Assembly: GCA_002007465.1 (NCBI GenBank)
Contig: LNAC01000018.1
Location: forward strand, 2,617,632 to 2,681,631
Direction of reading: 5' to 3'
Length of the DNA stretch: 64,000 bases
From: Ailurus styani
Taxonomy: Eukaryota > Chordata > Mammalia > Carnivora > Ailuridae
Position 1 is the first letter of the stretch. Every line of letters begins with the position of its first letter. Under the pieces are notes generated by a model that was not told the origin of the DNA, searched no databases, and worked only from the letters and a program-made list of their open reading frames with translations. Below are positions 11,055-20,984 of this stretch, one piece after another. A program made the position numbers and the translations under genes.

Positions 11055-11250
11055 TGACTATAGTCTATAGACTATATATATATACATATATACATATATA
11101 TGTATATATATAGACTATATAGTATTTATATGTTATATATAATATCTATGTTATATATTATTTCATATATTTATATATAATTTCATAAATAAATATAATT
11201 CATAATTTATATTGAAATTTATATGTGATTTATATATTTCATAATTTATG
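11055..11250. repeat. AT-rich tract with (TA)n and palindromes
   Basis: Alternating TA/CATA units, including tatatatacatatatacatat and a palindromic block near 11070-11120, followed by about 130 bases of A+T sequence. Slippage-prone and able to extrude hairpins. Confidence 0.85.
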
Positions 11251-11449
11251 AAACATAAGAGAGAAAAGGTATCATATGGGAAATATCTTTATTGAAACTG
11301 TATAGCCTTTAGGCAAACAGAATGCTCATAGTCCCCCAGTAGCTCCCAGCTACTTTTCTGATTTAGTCTTTGAATACCAAGGGCTTTCAGGGACTGCTAG
11401 GGCAGTCGACACACTTTGTGCCAGAAGGATAAATGTGTAAGAAGGAAAC

Positions 11450-11600
11450 ATCCTTGGAGAGCACTCCCAACTCCCATTCTACAGATGGATGTATCAAGGC
11501 CCAGAGAGAAAGAAATGAACTTCGAAGGCCAGCCAGCTGGGTAGTGGTAGGCCTGGGGTCAAAACCCAGGCTTCCAGATTCCCAGCCACCCTTGCCACAC
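11450..11600 (+). mobile_element. MIR relic
   Basis: In order: 'cccattctacagatgg', 'aaggcccagagagaaagaaatgaactt' (in part), and 'gtcaaaacccaggcttccag' match the MIR core and 3' half. Confidence 0.8.
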
Positions 11601-11744
11601 TCCCGTGCCCAGTGTCTGCTTTCCCTTTGGGAACTTTCCCACAGACCGACCTGTGTGCAGTCTCTCAGAAGTGATCATTTAACACTGAGTCCGCCCATTA
11701 CAGTTGATGTGGGAAACCATGACACTGAAGGGTATTGTATGGAC

Positions 11745-12110
11745 ATGTTCATTCATTCACTTCTCCCGGTGTTCACAGAGCACCTTCTCTATGCCAGGAG
11801 CTGGGATAGGGGACACAGGGATACAGAGATGTGTCAGACCCGGCCCGGCCCTTCAGGAGCTCACTGCCTAATTGAGGACACATGACAAGTTAGAGGTGAA
11901 GTGCCATGTCTTAAGTGCCAAGTGCCATGGGAGAGACGGAGAAGGCAGGGAGAGCTCAGATGCCACGACACCTGAGACTAGGGAGTCAGAGAAGGCCTCC
12001 TGGAAGAGGCGGCATCTGAGTGGGCCTTGAAGGATAATTAGGTTAGAGGACGGATGAGAAGTGAAGGGAACTTCAGGCACAGCAAAGTACTAAGGAAGGA
12101 GGGCTCGGAG
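11745..12110 (+). mobile_element. L2 3' end
   Basis: 'ttcattcacttctcccgg... tatgccaggagctggg', 'caggagctcactgcctaatt', then 'gaaggcctcctggaagagg' and 'gggccttgaaggat' follow the L2 3' region over about 360 bases. L2 is an ancient LINE, long dead in placentals. Confidence 0.8.
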
Positions 12111-12304
12111 GACTTCAAGGAAAAGGCAGAGCTCAGGCCACACGAGGATGCTGATGCTTATAAAGGGTGCCGGGGCTTCAGTTTAGCTCACTTGCTTTGG
12201 AATCATGAGGCATATATCTTGTTGCCCTGGGGGAAAGACAGCTGGCCTCGTTTCTCTGTACCCTCTTGGTGCCTGGCAAAGTCATACATGCGTTATATCA
12301 TCAT
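12111..12304. other. Unassigned short stretch
   Basis: No named element. It sits between an L2 and an AT microsatellite. Confidence 0.4.
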
Positions 12305-12402
12305 GGATTATATTACATTAATAATGAGAATATATAACATATTAAATGTATATATTACATGTGTATATATACACACACCTTATTATATATGCATGTACAT
12401 AT
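12305..12402. repeat. AT-rich (TATA/CATA)n tract
   Basis: Repeated atata/tatac units with a short acacacac segment, low complexity. Confidence 0.8.
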
Positions 12403-12729
12403 TTAGAAGGGAGGAGGGAGGGAGATGTGAGGAAGGAAAGTGGGGAGTAAGCAAACAAACAGGCAAGGAAACTGCCTCCTCCTGTCACCCACTCTTCACC
12501 CTTCCCTGAGGATATTGTGTTTCCTGGTTCTAGGAGTCTAAATAAATTGTCGATTCAATCTTGTGTGGTAATGCGCTTGTGTCACAAGTGATTTGACTTC
12601 GTGCTCTGGTATGGTAATCACTATTTACTACTTCTTAGAAGTTACCAACAGCTTTGCTATTCTCACCCCCAAGAGGAATGTGTGACAGTCACAAATCCCC
12701 CCAGGAACCAGGAACAAACACAAGAATCA

Positions 12730-13265
12730 CAATTCATAGGGGAGAAGAAACCTCCTCTCTAATGCTTAATGACAATTAAAACAATATGAAATCTCCCTCT
12801 TCCCCCTCAAATTAGCAAAACTTTTAAGTGAATGAGAATATGCATGAACATGATTGAGTTATTCCAATTTATATGAATCAAGCATGTTTTGAGAATCTTA
12901 AAATGTTCACCCCCCTGCACGGTGATTAACACTTCCATGGATTTATCCAAAGGAAGAAATCTGAAATGCGGACAGAATATTAAATATAAGGGTGTTCACT
13001 TCAGTATTATTTCTCATTGGGGGAAATTAGAAATAATAGAAACGTCCTACTTGAAGGCCATGGTTAAGTAAATTACAGGGTCCCCCACCAGTGGCATATC
13101 ATGCACGCCCTCCAATGGCTGCGTTTGTTCACGGGAGAGTTTTCATGGCATAAAAATTCATGTACGTGCATATGTGTGTTTGTGTTGGTTTGTTGATCCC
13201 AAAATACTTCTGTATGTGTTTTTTCCCCTAAAAACAAAGACTTTTTTGCATAACAATAATAAAAA
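12730..13265 (+). mobile_element. Old L1 (L1M-type) 3' end relic
   Basis: The order 'ccatggatttatccaaagg', 'gtgttcacttcagtattatt', 'aaattagaaataatagaaacg' and 'ggttaagtaaattacag' follows the common L1M ORF2 end/3'UTR text (goal: tgttcactgcagcatt... aaataaattatgg). Diverged and without a usable reading frame. Confidence 0.6.
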
Positions 13266-13269
13266 TCAG

Positions 13270-14281
13270 GAAATTAATAATGAGATGATGCCATTACTTA
13301 CTCCACAGACGTGAACGTTCCACCACCATCCCAGTAATATCCCCTAGAGCAAAAGGGAAGAATGTTTCTTCTGGTCCAGGACGTTGTCCGGGATCACACA
13401 TGGCATCTGGTGGTCAGGTCTCTTTAGCCTGCTTCAATCTGGAACAGCGCCTCTCTCTTTTCTTATCTTCGGATTCTGGTACCTTCAAACAGTACGGGTT
13501 GGGTATTTTGTAGAATGTCCGTCGATATAGGTTTGTCTGATGTTTCCTCATGATTAGACTCCAGCTACACCTTTTGTGGGAAACAGGACAGAGATAATGG
13601 CATGTCCTTATCAAATCAGGAGGCACATGGTGTGTCCTTGTCACATTACGAGTGATGTTATGATCACTTGATTGAGGTGGTGACTGCCAGGTTTCTCCAT
13701 ATAAACTTACTACTTTGCCCTAATTAATCAGCATTTTGTGGGGAGAGGCTTTGAGATGATGTAAGTAACTTGTTTCTTATTAAATTTTTACCCACGGGTT
13801 TTAGCATCTGTTGATGACTCTTGTTTGACAATTATTACCAAGGTGGTTGCCAAGTGGTGGTTTTCTGATTCCATCAATCCTTCCTTCCCTTCTCCCCCAC
13901 TTGTTTATTTACTCATTTTTCATATCAGCCTTGATTCGTATCTTATTTTTCTTCTGTGAGTTATTATTTATTTTATCATTATTTATTTTCATGCTCAAAT
14001 TGTCCCAGATTTGCTCAGCGGGAGCCCCTTCAACTCACTCCTATGTCCTTTTGATAGAACCCCATTGGGTTCTTTTTGGGGGGGGGCACTTCCATATTAT
14101 TTTGTGCCATGGTATCTTATACTGTCCATGCTTCAGTCCTGGAATCAGTCATATCTCCAAAGCAGTTCTGATTATGTTTAGTGGATAATAGTATTTAGAA
14201 ACCAAGATTTGGGCCATGATTGTACTCTTTGCTACTAAAGCGTCATTGCCCTTAGGCCCTGTCAGTAGTCACAGCGAGGAA

Positions 14282-14283
<2 letters not shown>
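13270..14283. mobile_element. Old L1M-type repeat, about 1 kb
   Basis: Several blocks match a familiar ancient repeat: 'tcaggaggcacatggtgtg', 'gtggtgactgccagg', 'gttttagcatctgttgatga', 'tgctcaaattgtcccagat' and 'gcgggagccccttcaac'. Order is collinear over 1 kb. The element has no surviving frame. The LINE-1 assignment is from memory. Confidence 0.6.

Positions 14284-14322
<39 letters not shown>
14284..14322. repeat. (CA)n microsatellite
   Basis: About 19 uninterrupted CA units, a likely polymorphic marker. Confidence 0.97.
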
Positions 14323-14323
<1 letters not shown>

Positions 14324-15162
14324 TTATACTCACATATCTGAAAATATATTTTTAATACAATATCAAGTGCAAAAACACAGAGTTAAATATATATTGTATA
14401 TAAATATATAAATAAATACTATATAATTATATAATAATAAATTATGTTATGTGTTTTTGTACTTGATATTGTGTAGGTATGTGTGTGTGTACATTTGGAT
14501 ACATATACGTATACATGTATATATGGCAGACTGAACCCACACCCAGCCTTAGAAAAGACAGCGGGACAAGATACGTGTTCAAAAATGAGGAGAGGCTCTC
14601 TGCGTGATCCGGAAGGGTGAGGAATGTCTGCAGGACTGAAAGCAGACAGGATTGAATTCGAGGGGAAGGCACCAACAGCCACAGTGGAAGTGAACCTCCT
14701 AGAAGAACAGGAGAACCACCAGGATGTTCCATGTCTAGAGGTGATGAGAGAGCGCTGTAAACAAGGGAGTATCCAGGGGAAGCTGAGAGGCGGATTATTT
14801 GGTACACTGTGGCAGGAGGAGCCAGGCCTACCCACATACAGTTCTCCACGTATCTTCTGTGTCTGAACTTTGAGGATAAGTGTTTGGATTAAGGAGAAAA
14901 GACCAAGTCCTGAGGGGCTGTCACAGTCTGGAAGGAATGAGAAACATCCAAGCCTAGAAGACCAGCTGCCGAGGTTCCCACCCAGCAGCAGGTCCTGCCC
15001 ATCAACGTGGTAAGGAGTGCAAGTTCCAGCAGCTGTTTTGCCGCTTCCCGTAAGCAAAATGCTCAACCAGATGCAGCCATCAGCCTCACAGGACATTGCA
15101 ACTGCAAAAATAAAGAATCAGTAAGTGCTTGAGGTGTGCAGCATTCTAAAAAAGAGATTTCA
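14323..15162. other. AT-rich then unassigned stretch with a 225-codon antisense open frame
   Basis: 14323-14520 is AT-rich with TA/GT alternation. 14520-15160 is not recognised. The minus strand has the longest gap-free open frame of the window (14419-15096, 225 codons), but its C-terminal third translates the AT/GT tract, it has no domain that I can see, and it has no splice context. I do not call it a gene. Confidence 0.5.
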
Positions 15163-15343
15163 GGGGCGCCTGGGTGGCTCAGTGGGTGAAGCATCTGCCT
15201 TCAGCTCAGGTCGTGGTCCTGGGGTCCTGGGATTGAGCCCAGCATTGGACTCCCCACTCAGAGGAGAGCCTGCTTCTCCCTTTTCCCCCAGCTGCTCTCT
15301 CTGTCAAATAAATAAATAACATCTTTAAAAAATAAAGAAAGAG
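15163..15343 (+). mobile_element. CAN-SINE
   Basis: Head ggggcgcctgggtggctcag, core 'cttcagctcaggtcgtgg', tail 'tcaaataaataaataacatc' then A-rich. The CT arm is shortened. No clean target-site duplication. Confidence 0.95.
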
Positions 15344-15438
15344 AGATCCTAGATGTAAGAAACAGATAAATACATATCTGAGGAAAGAGAGTTAATAGGG
15401 TAACCAGAATTAGACTTATACAAAAATAAATATAATTT

Positions 15439-15558
15439 GGGGCACCTTGCTGGCTTAGTCCATAGAGCACGTGACTCTTGATCTCCAGGTTGTGAGTTCA
15501 AGCCCCACATTGGGTGTAGAGATTATTTAAAAACAAAATCTTAAAAGAAAATAAAAAT
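15439..15558 (+). mobile_element. Short-form CAN-SINE
   Basis: This is the short variant: 'ggggcaccttgctggctta', 'agagcacgtgactcttgatc', 'gtgagttcaagccccacatt', 'gtagagattatttaaa'. It lacks the CT-rich arm of the long form and ends directly in an A-rich tail. Confidence 0.9.
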
Positions 15559-15644
15559 ATGTGGCACCTGGGTGGCTCAGTCGATTAAACATCCAACTCT
15601 TGATTTCGACCCAGGTAGTGATTTCAGGGTCATGAGTTCAAACT
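15559..15644 (+). mobile_element. CAN-SINE head, 3'-truncated
   Basis: About 85 bases of head and core ('gtggcacctgggtggctcag' to 'catgagttcaaactcc') stop without CT arm or A-tail and adjoin older repeat. It directly follows the preceding SINE's tail. Confidence 0.85.
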
Positions 15645-15715
15645 CCAGTTATATTAGATGTATGGCCCATCCTACTCCAGTGTAATCTCATCTGGACTGT
15701 ATTACCCTTGAGTAT
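15641..15715. mobile_element. Fragment of the old repeat also seen at 17690-18121
   Basis: 'attagatgtatggcccatcc' and 'tactccagtgtaatctcatc' correspond to 'attagatttagggcccatcc' and 'tactccagtatgagctcatc' at 17979-18017. Confidence 0.6.
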
Positions 15716-15748
15716 AAGATTCTTTCTCTTCCTCTCCCTATCTTACTC

Positions 15749-15756
15749 GAAAGAAA

Positions 15757-15829
<73 letters not shown>

Positions 15830-15831
15830 AA
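15749..15831. repeat. (GAAA)n microsatellite running into an assembly gap
   Basis: About 80 bases of GAAA units end exactly at a run of N, so the true array length is unknown. The frames read across it (15708-16277 plus, 15743-16219 minus) are artefacts of repeat and N. Confidence 0.97.
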
Positions 15832-16115
15832 NNNNNNNNNNNNNNNNNNNNNNNNNNNNNNNNNNNNNNNNNNNNNNNNNNNNNNNNNNNNNNNNNNNNN
15901 NNNNNNNNNNNNNNNNNNNNNNNNNNNNNNNNNNNNNNNNNNNNNNNNNNNNNNNNNNNNNNNNNNNNNNNNNNNNNNNNNNNNNNNNNNNNNNNNNNNN
16001 NNNNNNNNNNNNNNNNNNNNNNNNNNNNNNNNNNNNNNNNNNNNNNNNNNNNNNNNNNNNNNNNNNNNNNNNNNNNNNNNNNNNNNNNNNNNNNNNNNNN
16101 NNNNNNNNNNNNNNN
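15832..16115. other. Assembly gap (284 N)
   Basis: Runs of N from 15832 to 16115. Flanks are GAAA on the left and GGGA/GAAA on the right, so the gap most likely covers an unresolved purine-rich array. Confidence 1.
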
Positions 16116-16170
16116 GGAGGGAGGGAGGGAAAGAAAGAAAGGGAAAAGAAAGGGAAGGGAAGGGAAGGAA
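16116..16170. repeat. (GGGA)n/(GGGAA)n right flank of the gap
   Basis: ggagggagggaggg followed by gaaa and gggaa units; the right end of the same array as 15749-15831. Confidence 0.9.
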
Positions 16171-16174
16171 AAAA

Positions 16175-17252
16175 TGTAGTTCTAATGCTCAAAGAGACAA
16201 GGGAGAGTATATCATTCATGAAACAAGAATGGCTGGTTGTAAAAAAGAAACAATTAGAGATCTTGAATAAAAGATAGAATTATTGAAACTAAAAAGTTGA
16301 TGGGCTACTAGCATAATGAACACAAAGAGTGAATCAGGGAACTGGAAGATGAGGCCTAAGATTTCTTTTGTAGAATGCAGCACATTGAACAGAGATGGGG
16401 CACCTTGCTGTTTCAGTCAGTAGAGCATGCGGCTCTTGATCTCAGGGTTGTGAGTTCAAACCCCTGATGGGCATAGAGCCTACCTAAAACACACACACAC
16501 ACACAGTAATAGAGATGGGTAGTAAAGAGAAAACTTAAAGATATGGAGGATAGACTCCGAAGTGCCAGTATTATCCAATAAGAGTTCCAGAAACACCTGG
16601 CTGAAATAATAGGATATATTACTTAAAGAAATAATAACCAAAGATTTTCCAGAATTAAAAAAAAAGTAAGTCTTTATACCAGGTACCAAGAAGATAATAT
16701 TTTTACCCCACATCTGGACTCATCATAGTGAAGTTTCAGAACATCAAAGATGAAGAAAAAATTCTAAATTAAACGCTTTTAGAAAAAAAATCAAACTTAC
16801 CTACTACAAAAAAAAATTGGCTGTTGAGATCCAGTGGACAGTTCTGGTAAGCGAGAGAATGGAGAATTGCATGTGAACTGGTTCTGGAAGGGACACCTAA
16901 GACTTCTGCTCACATTCTATCAGCCAAAGCTCAGTCACAGGGCCACATCTAATGGCAGAAAGACCAAGAAATGGAGCTTCATGGTGTGCCCAGGAGGAAG
17001 GTGGAAACAGGTTTGTTTATCAGTTAATTAGTCTTAACACAGAAATTAACTGTGAATTAAGTGAATGCATGTAGAACCCTAAACCCAACTGAGAATGTAC
17101 ATTTTTTTCAAACACAATTAGATTATCTGTAAAAATTGTCTAAGTACTAAGCTTTACAGTAAGTTTCCAAAATTTTTAAAAATTAATGTAATACAAAATA
17201 TTTATTGATGACACAGAAATAAAATTAGATGTATAAAGATGGTAGAAACTTA
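16175..17252 (+). mobile_element. HAL1/L1 ORF1-region relic, interrupted by SINE
   Basis: The text 'agaaacaattagagatcttg', 'gtgaatcagggaactggaag', 'aaccaaagattttccagaat', 'ctggactcatcatagtgaag' and 'tcagaacatcaaagatgaag' is collinear with L1/HAL1 ORF1 coding sequence. Stops break every frame. A short SINE (16397-16510) and a 24-bp SINE head (17270-17293) lie within or beside it. Confidence 0.65.
16391..16519 (+). mobile_element. Short-form CAN-SINE with (CA)n tail
   Basis: Short-form body at 16397-16488, with a tail that has become (CA)n at 16489-16505 instead of poly-A. Flanked by agagatggg at 16391-16399 and 16511-16519, a plausible target-site duplication that overlaps the head's G run. 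Confidence 0.88.
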
Positions 17253-17310
17253 CACATTCCTGGAAATTTAACCCACTGAGCCACCCAGGCGCCCACATTC
17301 CTGGAAATTT
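17253..17310 (-). mobile_element. 24-bp 3'-truncated CAN-SINE head with perfect target-site duplication
   Basis: Only the first 24 bases of a CAN-SINE are present (17270-17293, antisense; ends gccacccaggcgcc). It is flanked by identical 17-bp copies of cacattcctggaaattt at 17253-17269 and 17294-17310. The empty site reads cacattcctggaaatttaaaa, with an L1-endonuclease-like ATTT/AA cut. The body, CT arm and A-tail never seem to have been there, which is abnormal for target-primed insertion. Confidence 0.9.
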
Positions 17311-17378
17311 AAAACAGGTCTTCACAGGTTGAAGAAAAATCATAAAGTGAGAATTGAGTGCAGTACTACTTCGGGAAG

Positions 17379-17607
17379 CAAAGTGGTTTTGGGGGCACTG
17401 GGTGGCTCACTCAGTTAAGCGTCTGCCTTCAGCTCCGGTCATGATCTCAGGGTCCTGGAACTGAGCCCCACATTGGGCTCCCTGCTCACTGGGGAGTCTG
17501 GTTCTCTCTCCCTCTGCTGCTCACTACCCCCCATCCCCTGCAATGCTCGCTCTCTCTCTCTCTCAAATAAATGAAATATTTAAAAGAAAAAAAACCAAAG
17601 TGGTTTT
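17379..17607 (+). mobile_element. CAN-SINE with 12-bp target-site duplication
   Basis: Element 17391-17595 with an extended CT arm (ctctctctctctctc). Perfect flanks caaagtggtttt at 17379-17390 and 17596-17607. Confidence 0.96.
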
Positions 17608-17689
17608 CACGGAAATATATAGACTTACGTGTAGTTATTATAAAACAAGAAAGGCTAGTGATGAATGAGCCTAGCTTTCTCATTAGGGC

Positions 17690-18121
17690 CGCTGTAACCA
17701 ATTACCTCAAACTGAGTGGCTTAAAATAATTATTTCTTGCCTCATACTTCTAGAGGAGAGAAGATGGAAATAAAGGTGTTTGGCAGGGCCATGCTCTCTG
17801 TGAAGGCCTCTGGGGAGAATCCTTCCTTGCCTAACCTTTAATGATCGCAGGCAAGCTTTCACACTCCTTGGCTTGCAGACACATCAGTCCACTCTATACC
17901 TCCGTCATCACGAGGCCTTCTTCCTATGTGTCTGCCTCCGGGTCCAAATTTCTTTTTTCTTCCATGAAACCAGTTGTATTAGATTTAGGGCCCATCCTAC
18001 TCCAGTATGAGCTCATCTTAACTAGATTACAACCACTAAAATACTATTTCTAAATAATGTCACATTTGTAGGTTGGACATCAATTTTGGGGGAGGCACTA
18101 TTCAACCCTGTCCAGCTTCCA
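17690..18121. mobile_element. Ancient interspersed repeat (about 430 bp)
   Basis: Collinear with a common old mammalian repeat: 'agggccgctgtaaccaatta', 'actgagtggcttaaaataat', 'ggcagggccatgctctctg', 'gagaatccttccttgcc', 'agggcccatcctactccag', ending 'ggaggcactattcaaccc'. I believe it is L1M-related but cannot name the subfamily. Confidence 0.65.
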
Positions 18122-18136
18122 ATGAAAAATGAATTG

Positions 18137-18260
18137 AGGGGTGCCTGGCTGGCTCAGTGGGAAGAGCACATGACTCTTGATTTCAGGGTCATGAGTTCAA
18201 GCCCCGTATTGGGCATAGAGATTACCTGAATAAATAAATGAACTTTAAAAACAAACAAAT
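18137..18260 (+). mobile_element. Short-form CAN-SINE
   Basis: 'aggggtgcctggctggctc', 'agagcacatgactcttgatt', 'gtagagattacctgaa'-type 3' end (here catagagattacctgaataaa). Followed immediately by another SINE. Confidence 0.9.
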
Positions 18261-18400
18261 AGGGGTGCCTGGGTGGCTCAGTAATTAAGCATCTGCCTTC
18301 GGCTCAGGTCATGATCTCAGGGTTCTGGGATCGAGGCCCGCATCAGGCTCGCTGCTCAGCAAGGAGCCTGTTTCCTCCTCTTTCTCTGCCTGCCTCATGT
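18261..18400 (+). mobile_element. CAN-SINE, 3' end missing
   Basis: Mustelid-type body from 'aggggtgcctgggtggctca' to 'ctctgcctgcctc', then an abrupt switch to L1 sequence with no AAATAAA signal or A-tail. It abuts the previous SINE's tail. Confidence 0.88.
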
Positions 18401-19076
18401 AGCCACTACACAACATGTAGTTGGATCATGCTTTTTGATCTACTCTGACAATATCTGTCTTTTAATTGGTGCATGTAGGCCTTGACATTCAAAGTGATTA
18501 TTGACATAGGTGGATTAATACCTATCATATTCGTTACTGTTTTCTATTTGTTGTCTTTGTTCTTTGTACCCTTTTTTGTCTTCCACTTTTTCTGCGTATT
18601 GTGGTTTTAATGGAGCCCTTACGTGATTCCACTTTCTCTCCTTTTTTACCATAGCAGTTATGTTGCCTTTTTTTAGTTGTTTGCCTTAGAGTTTGCAATA
18701 TAAATTTACAACTAATCCAAATTCACTTTCAAATAACACTATGCTACTTTATAGGTAGTGTGAGTGCCTTATAACGACAAAATAATCCTAATTTCTTCAT
18801 CTTGTACTTTGTATCATTTCTTTCCTTTCACTTATATGTGAGTGTGCATAAGAATATATGTACATGTGATATGTACATAAGCACACATAATTACATTGTT
18901 GCTGTTACTATTTTGAGGAAACTATTATCTGTTTCATCGGTTAAGAATAGGAAGATAAATTTTATTTTACCTTCACTTATTTCTTCTTCAATGCACTTCT
19001 TTAAGTAGATCTGAGTTTTCGAACTACGTGATTTTCTTTCTCTTCAGAGAACTTTCTAAAAAAATTTTGCTAGGCT

Positions 19077-19190
19077 GGGGTGCTTGGCTGGCTCAGTTGG
19101 TGGAGCATGGGATTCTTGATCTCGGGGTTGTGAGTTCAAGTCCTACATTGGGGGTAGAGATTACTTAAAAATAAATAAATAAACTTAGAA
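19077..19190 (+). mobile_element. Short-form CAN-SINE
   Basis: 'ggggtgcttggctggctcag', 'gattcttgatctcggggttg', 'gtagagattacttaaaaat' and an AATAAATAAA tail. Flanking aaaaaaatttt...gc-aggc text on both sides looks like a decayed target-site duplication. Confidence 0.92.
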
Positions 19191-19279
19191 AAAAATTTTT
19201 TTTGCAAGGCAGTTCTACTGGCAACAAATTCTCCCTATTTTTATTTACTTGAGAAAGTCCTTATTTCACCTTCACTTTT

Positions 19280-19495
19280 GAGGGATAATTTTTTTTAAAG
19301 ATTTTATTTGTTTATTTGACAGAGAGATTACAAGTAGGCAGAGAGGCAGGCAGAGAGAGAGAGGAAGAAGCAGGCTCCCCGCCGAGCAGGGAGCCTGATG
19401 TGGGGCTCGATCCCAGAACCCTGAGATCATGACCTGAGCCGAAGGCAGAGGCTTTAACCCACTGAGCCACCCAGGTGCCCTTGAAGGATAATTTT
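19280..19495 (-). mobile_element. CAN-SINE, mustelid-type, with target-site duplication
   Basis: Element 19293-19482 antisense with the gtaggcagagaggcaggcag arm. Flanks gagggataatttt (19280-19292) and gaaggataatttt (19483-19495), one mismatch. Inserted into the HAL1/L1 relic; the minus-strand frame 19312-19629 is a chance fusion of ORF1 remains with this SINE. Confidence 0.95.
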
Positions 19496-19520
19496 GCAGG
19501 GTGCAGAATTCTAGGTGGCT

Positions 19521-19560
19521 GTTTTGGTTTGTTTGTTTGGTTGGTTGGTTGGTTGTTTTT
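19521..19560. repeat. (GTTT)n/(GGTT)n short tandem repeat
   Basis: ggtttgtttgtttggttggttggttgg-type units, about 36 bases (units counted in the sequence). Confidence 0.85.
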
Positions 19561-19752
19561 TCTCAACACTTTAAATATTTCACTCCACTCTCGTCTTGAC
19601 TTCATGGTTTCTGAGAAGAAAGAAGTCACATGTAATTTTTATCTTCATTCCTCTGTCGGTGTGGTGTTTTGTCCTCTGACTTCTCTCAGGATTTTTTCTT
19701 TATCTTTGATCTTTTTTTTTCTCTCTTTTTGGTAATTTGAAAGTGATATGCT

Positions 19753-19983
19753 GAGATGTAGCTTTTTTTTTTTTTTTTAATTTATTCATTTGACACAGAG
19801 AGAGAGATCACAAGTAGGCAGAGAGGCAGGCAGAGAGAGAGGAGAGAGGAGGAAGCAGGCTCCCTGCTGAGCAGAGAGCCCGACACGGGCCTCGATCCCA
19901 GGATCCTGGGATCATGACCTGAGCCGAAGGCAGCGGCTTTAACCCACTGAGCCACCCAGGCGCCCGAGATGTAGCTTTTTTTT
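19753..19983 (-). mobile_element. CAN-SINE, mustelid-type, with target-site duplication
   Basis: Element 19771-19965 antisense. Flanks gagatgtagctttttttt at 19753-19770 and 19966-19983, identical. Young-looking copy inside the HAL1/L1 relic. Confidence 0.96.
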
Positions 19984-20589
19984 GCTTGGTGTTCTTTGAG
20001 CTTCCCGAGTCTGTGGTCTGGTGCCTGCCATTGGTTTAGGGAAATTCTCAGTCATTATTGTTTCAAATATTTCTTCTCTTTCCTTCTTCTCCTTCTGATG
20101 TTCCAATGACAAATACGTTATACTTTATGTAGTTGTCCCACAGTTCTTAGATATTCTGGTATGGTTTTTTTTTTTCTTTGCTTTTCAGGTTTCAAGGATT
20201 CTATTGCTACATCATCTGTCTCAGAGATTCTTTCCTCAGTCATGTCCAGTCTACTAATGATCCCATTAAAGGCATTTTCTGTTTTTGTGACAGTGGTTTT
20301 GTTTGTTTTCTCTCTAGCATTTCTGTTTGGGTCTGTCTTAGGATTCCCATTTCTCTACTTACATTGCCCATGTGTTCTCACATGCTGTTAACTTTGCCTG
20401 TTGGAGCCCGCAGCATATCAATCACAGGTGTTTTAAATTCCCCGTCTGATAATGCCAACATCTCTGACGTGTCCGGTTCTGAAACTTGCCATGTCTCTTC
20501 AAAGTGTGTCTTTTGCCTTTTGGTGCGCTTTATAATTTTTTCTTAGTGGCTGGACATGACATACCAAGTAAAAAGGTAATGTTTTATTA

Positions 20590-20830
20590 ATCATTAAGCA
20601 AAATGATTTTTAATTGCAATATAATATGCTCTGTACAAGGAAAAAAGTATAGAAGAAAGACTGAAAGGAAATGTACAATGTTGTTGTACGGTGGTTGCTC
20701 TGAGTGATGTGCTCATGGGTGATTTTATTTTCAGCTTTGCTTTTCTTCATTTTCTGTACTTTACACATTTTCTGGAATGGCCATGTGTTAACTTTATAAT
20801 TAGCCATGAAAAATGGAAAAGAGATATAAA
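20590..20830 (+). mobile_element. Old L1M-type 3'UTR relic
   Basis: 'gtggttgctctgagtgatg', 'gggtgattttattttcagc' and 'cattttctgtactttacac' match the common L1M 3'UTR pattern (tggttatctctgggtggtggg... tttctacaatga). Confidence 0.6.
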
Positions 20831-20984
20831 GGTCCTTTTAAAAAAACCCACTGTCATATTCAATCTTTAAAGAACAGCATGCTTCCTCCCCTTTCCCCTG
20901 ACATTTAGAGACAATATAAAACACCAGTTAATCCTATTACTCTTCTGGACCTCTCACAAACCAGGGGATGATCCTTTTGGCTCT

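Larger units (their letters stand above)
18405..20575 (-). mobile_element. HAL1/L1 relic with ORF1 remains, split by three SINEs
   Basis: Antisense L1-type sequence. The minus-strand frame at 19484-19629 reads FFSETMKSRREWSEIFKVLR, which matches the C-terminal domain of L1 ORF1p (family pattern ...ARREW..IF..LKE...). Further left, 18405-19070 is the downstream part and 20000-20575 the upstream part of the same element. Frames are broken by stops and by SINEs at 19077, 19293 and 19771, so it is inactive. HAL1 ('half-L1') is my preferred name because only ORF1-like text is seen. Confidence 0.75.

Noticed and set aside
14419..15096. 225-codon minus-strand open frame, the longest without N
   Set aside because: The C-terminal part translates an AT/GT-rich tract, the rest has no recognisable domain, there is no splice or promoter context, and it adjoins old repeat. 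Chance frame.
15439..15644. Repeated short units with spacers suggesting an array
   Set aside because: These are abutting SINE copies, not a CRISPR-like array; the host is a mammal and the spacing is irregular.
15708..16277. 189-codon plus frame and 158-codon minus frame across the gap
   Set aside because: They consist of GAAA-derived Lys/Glu/Arg (or Phe/Leu/Ser) repeats and unknown residues from N.
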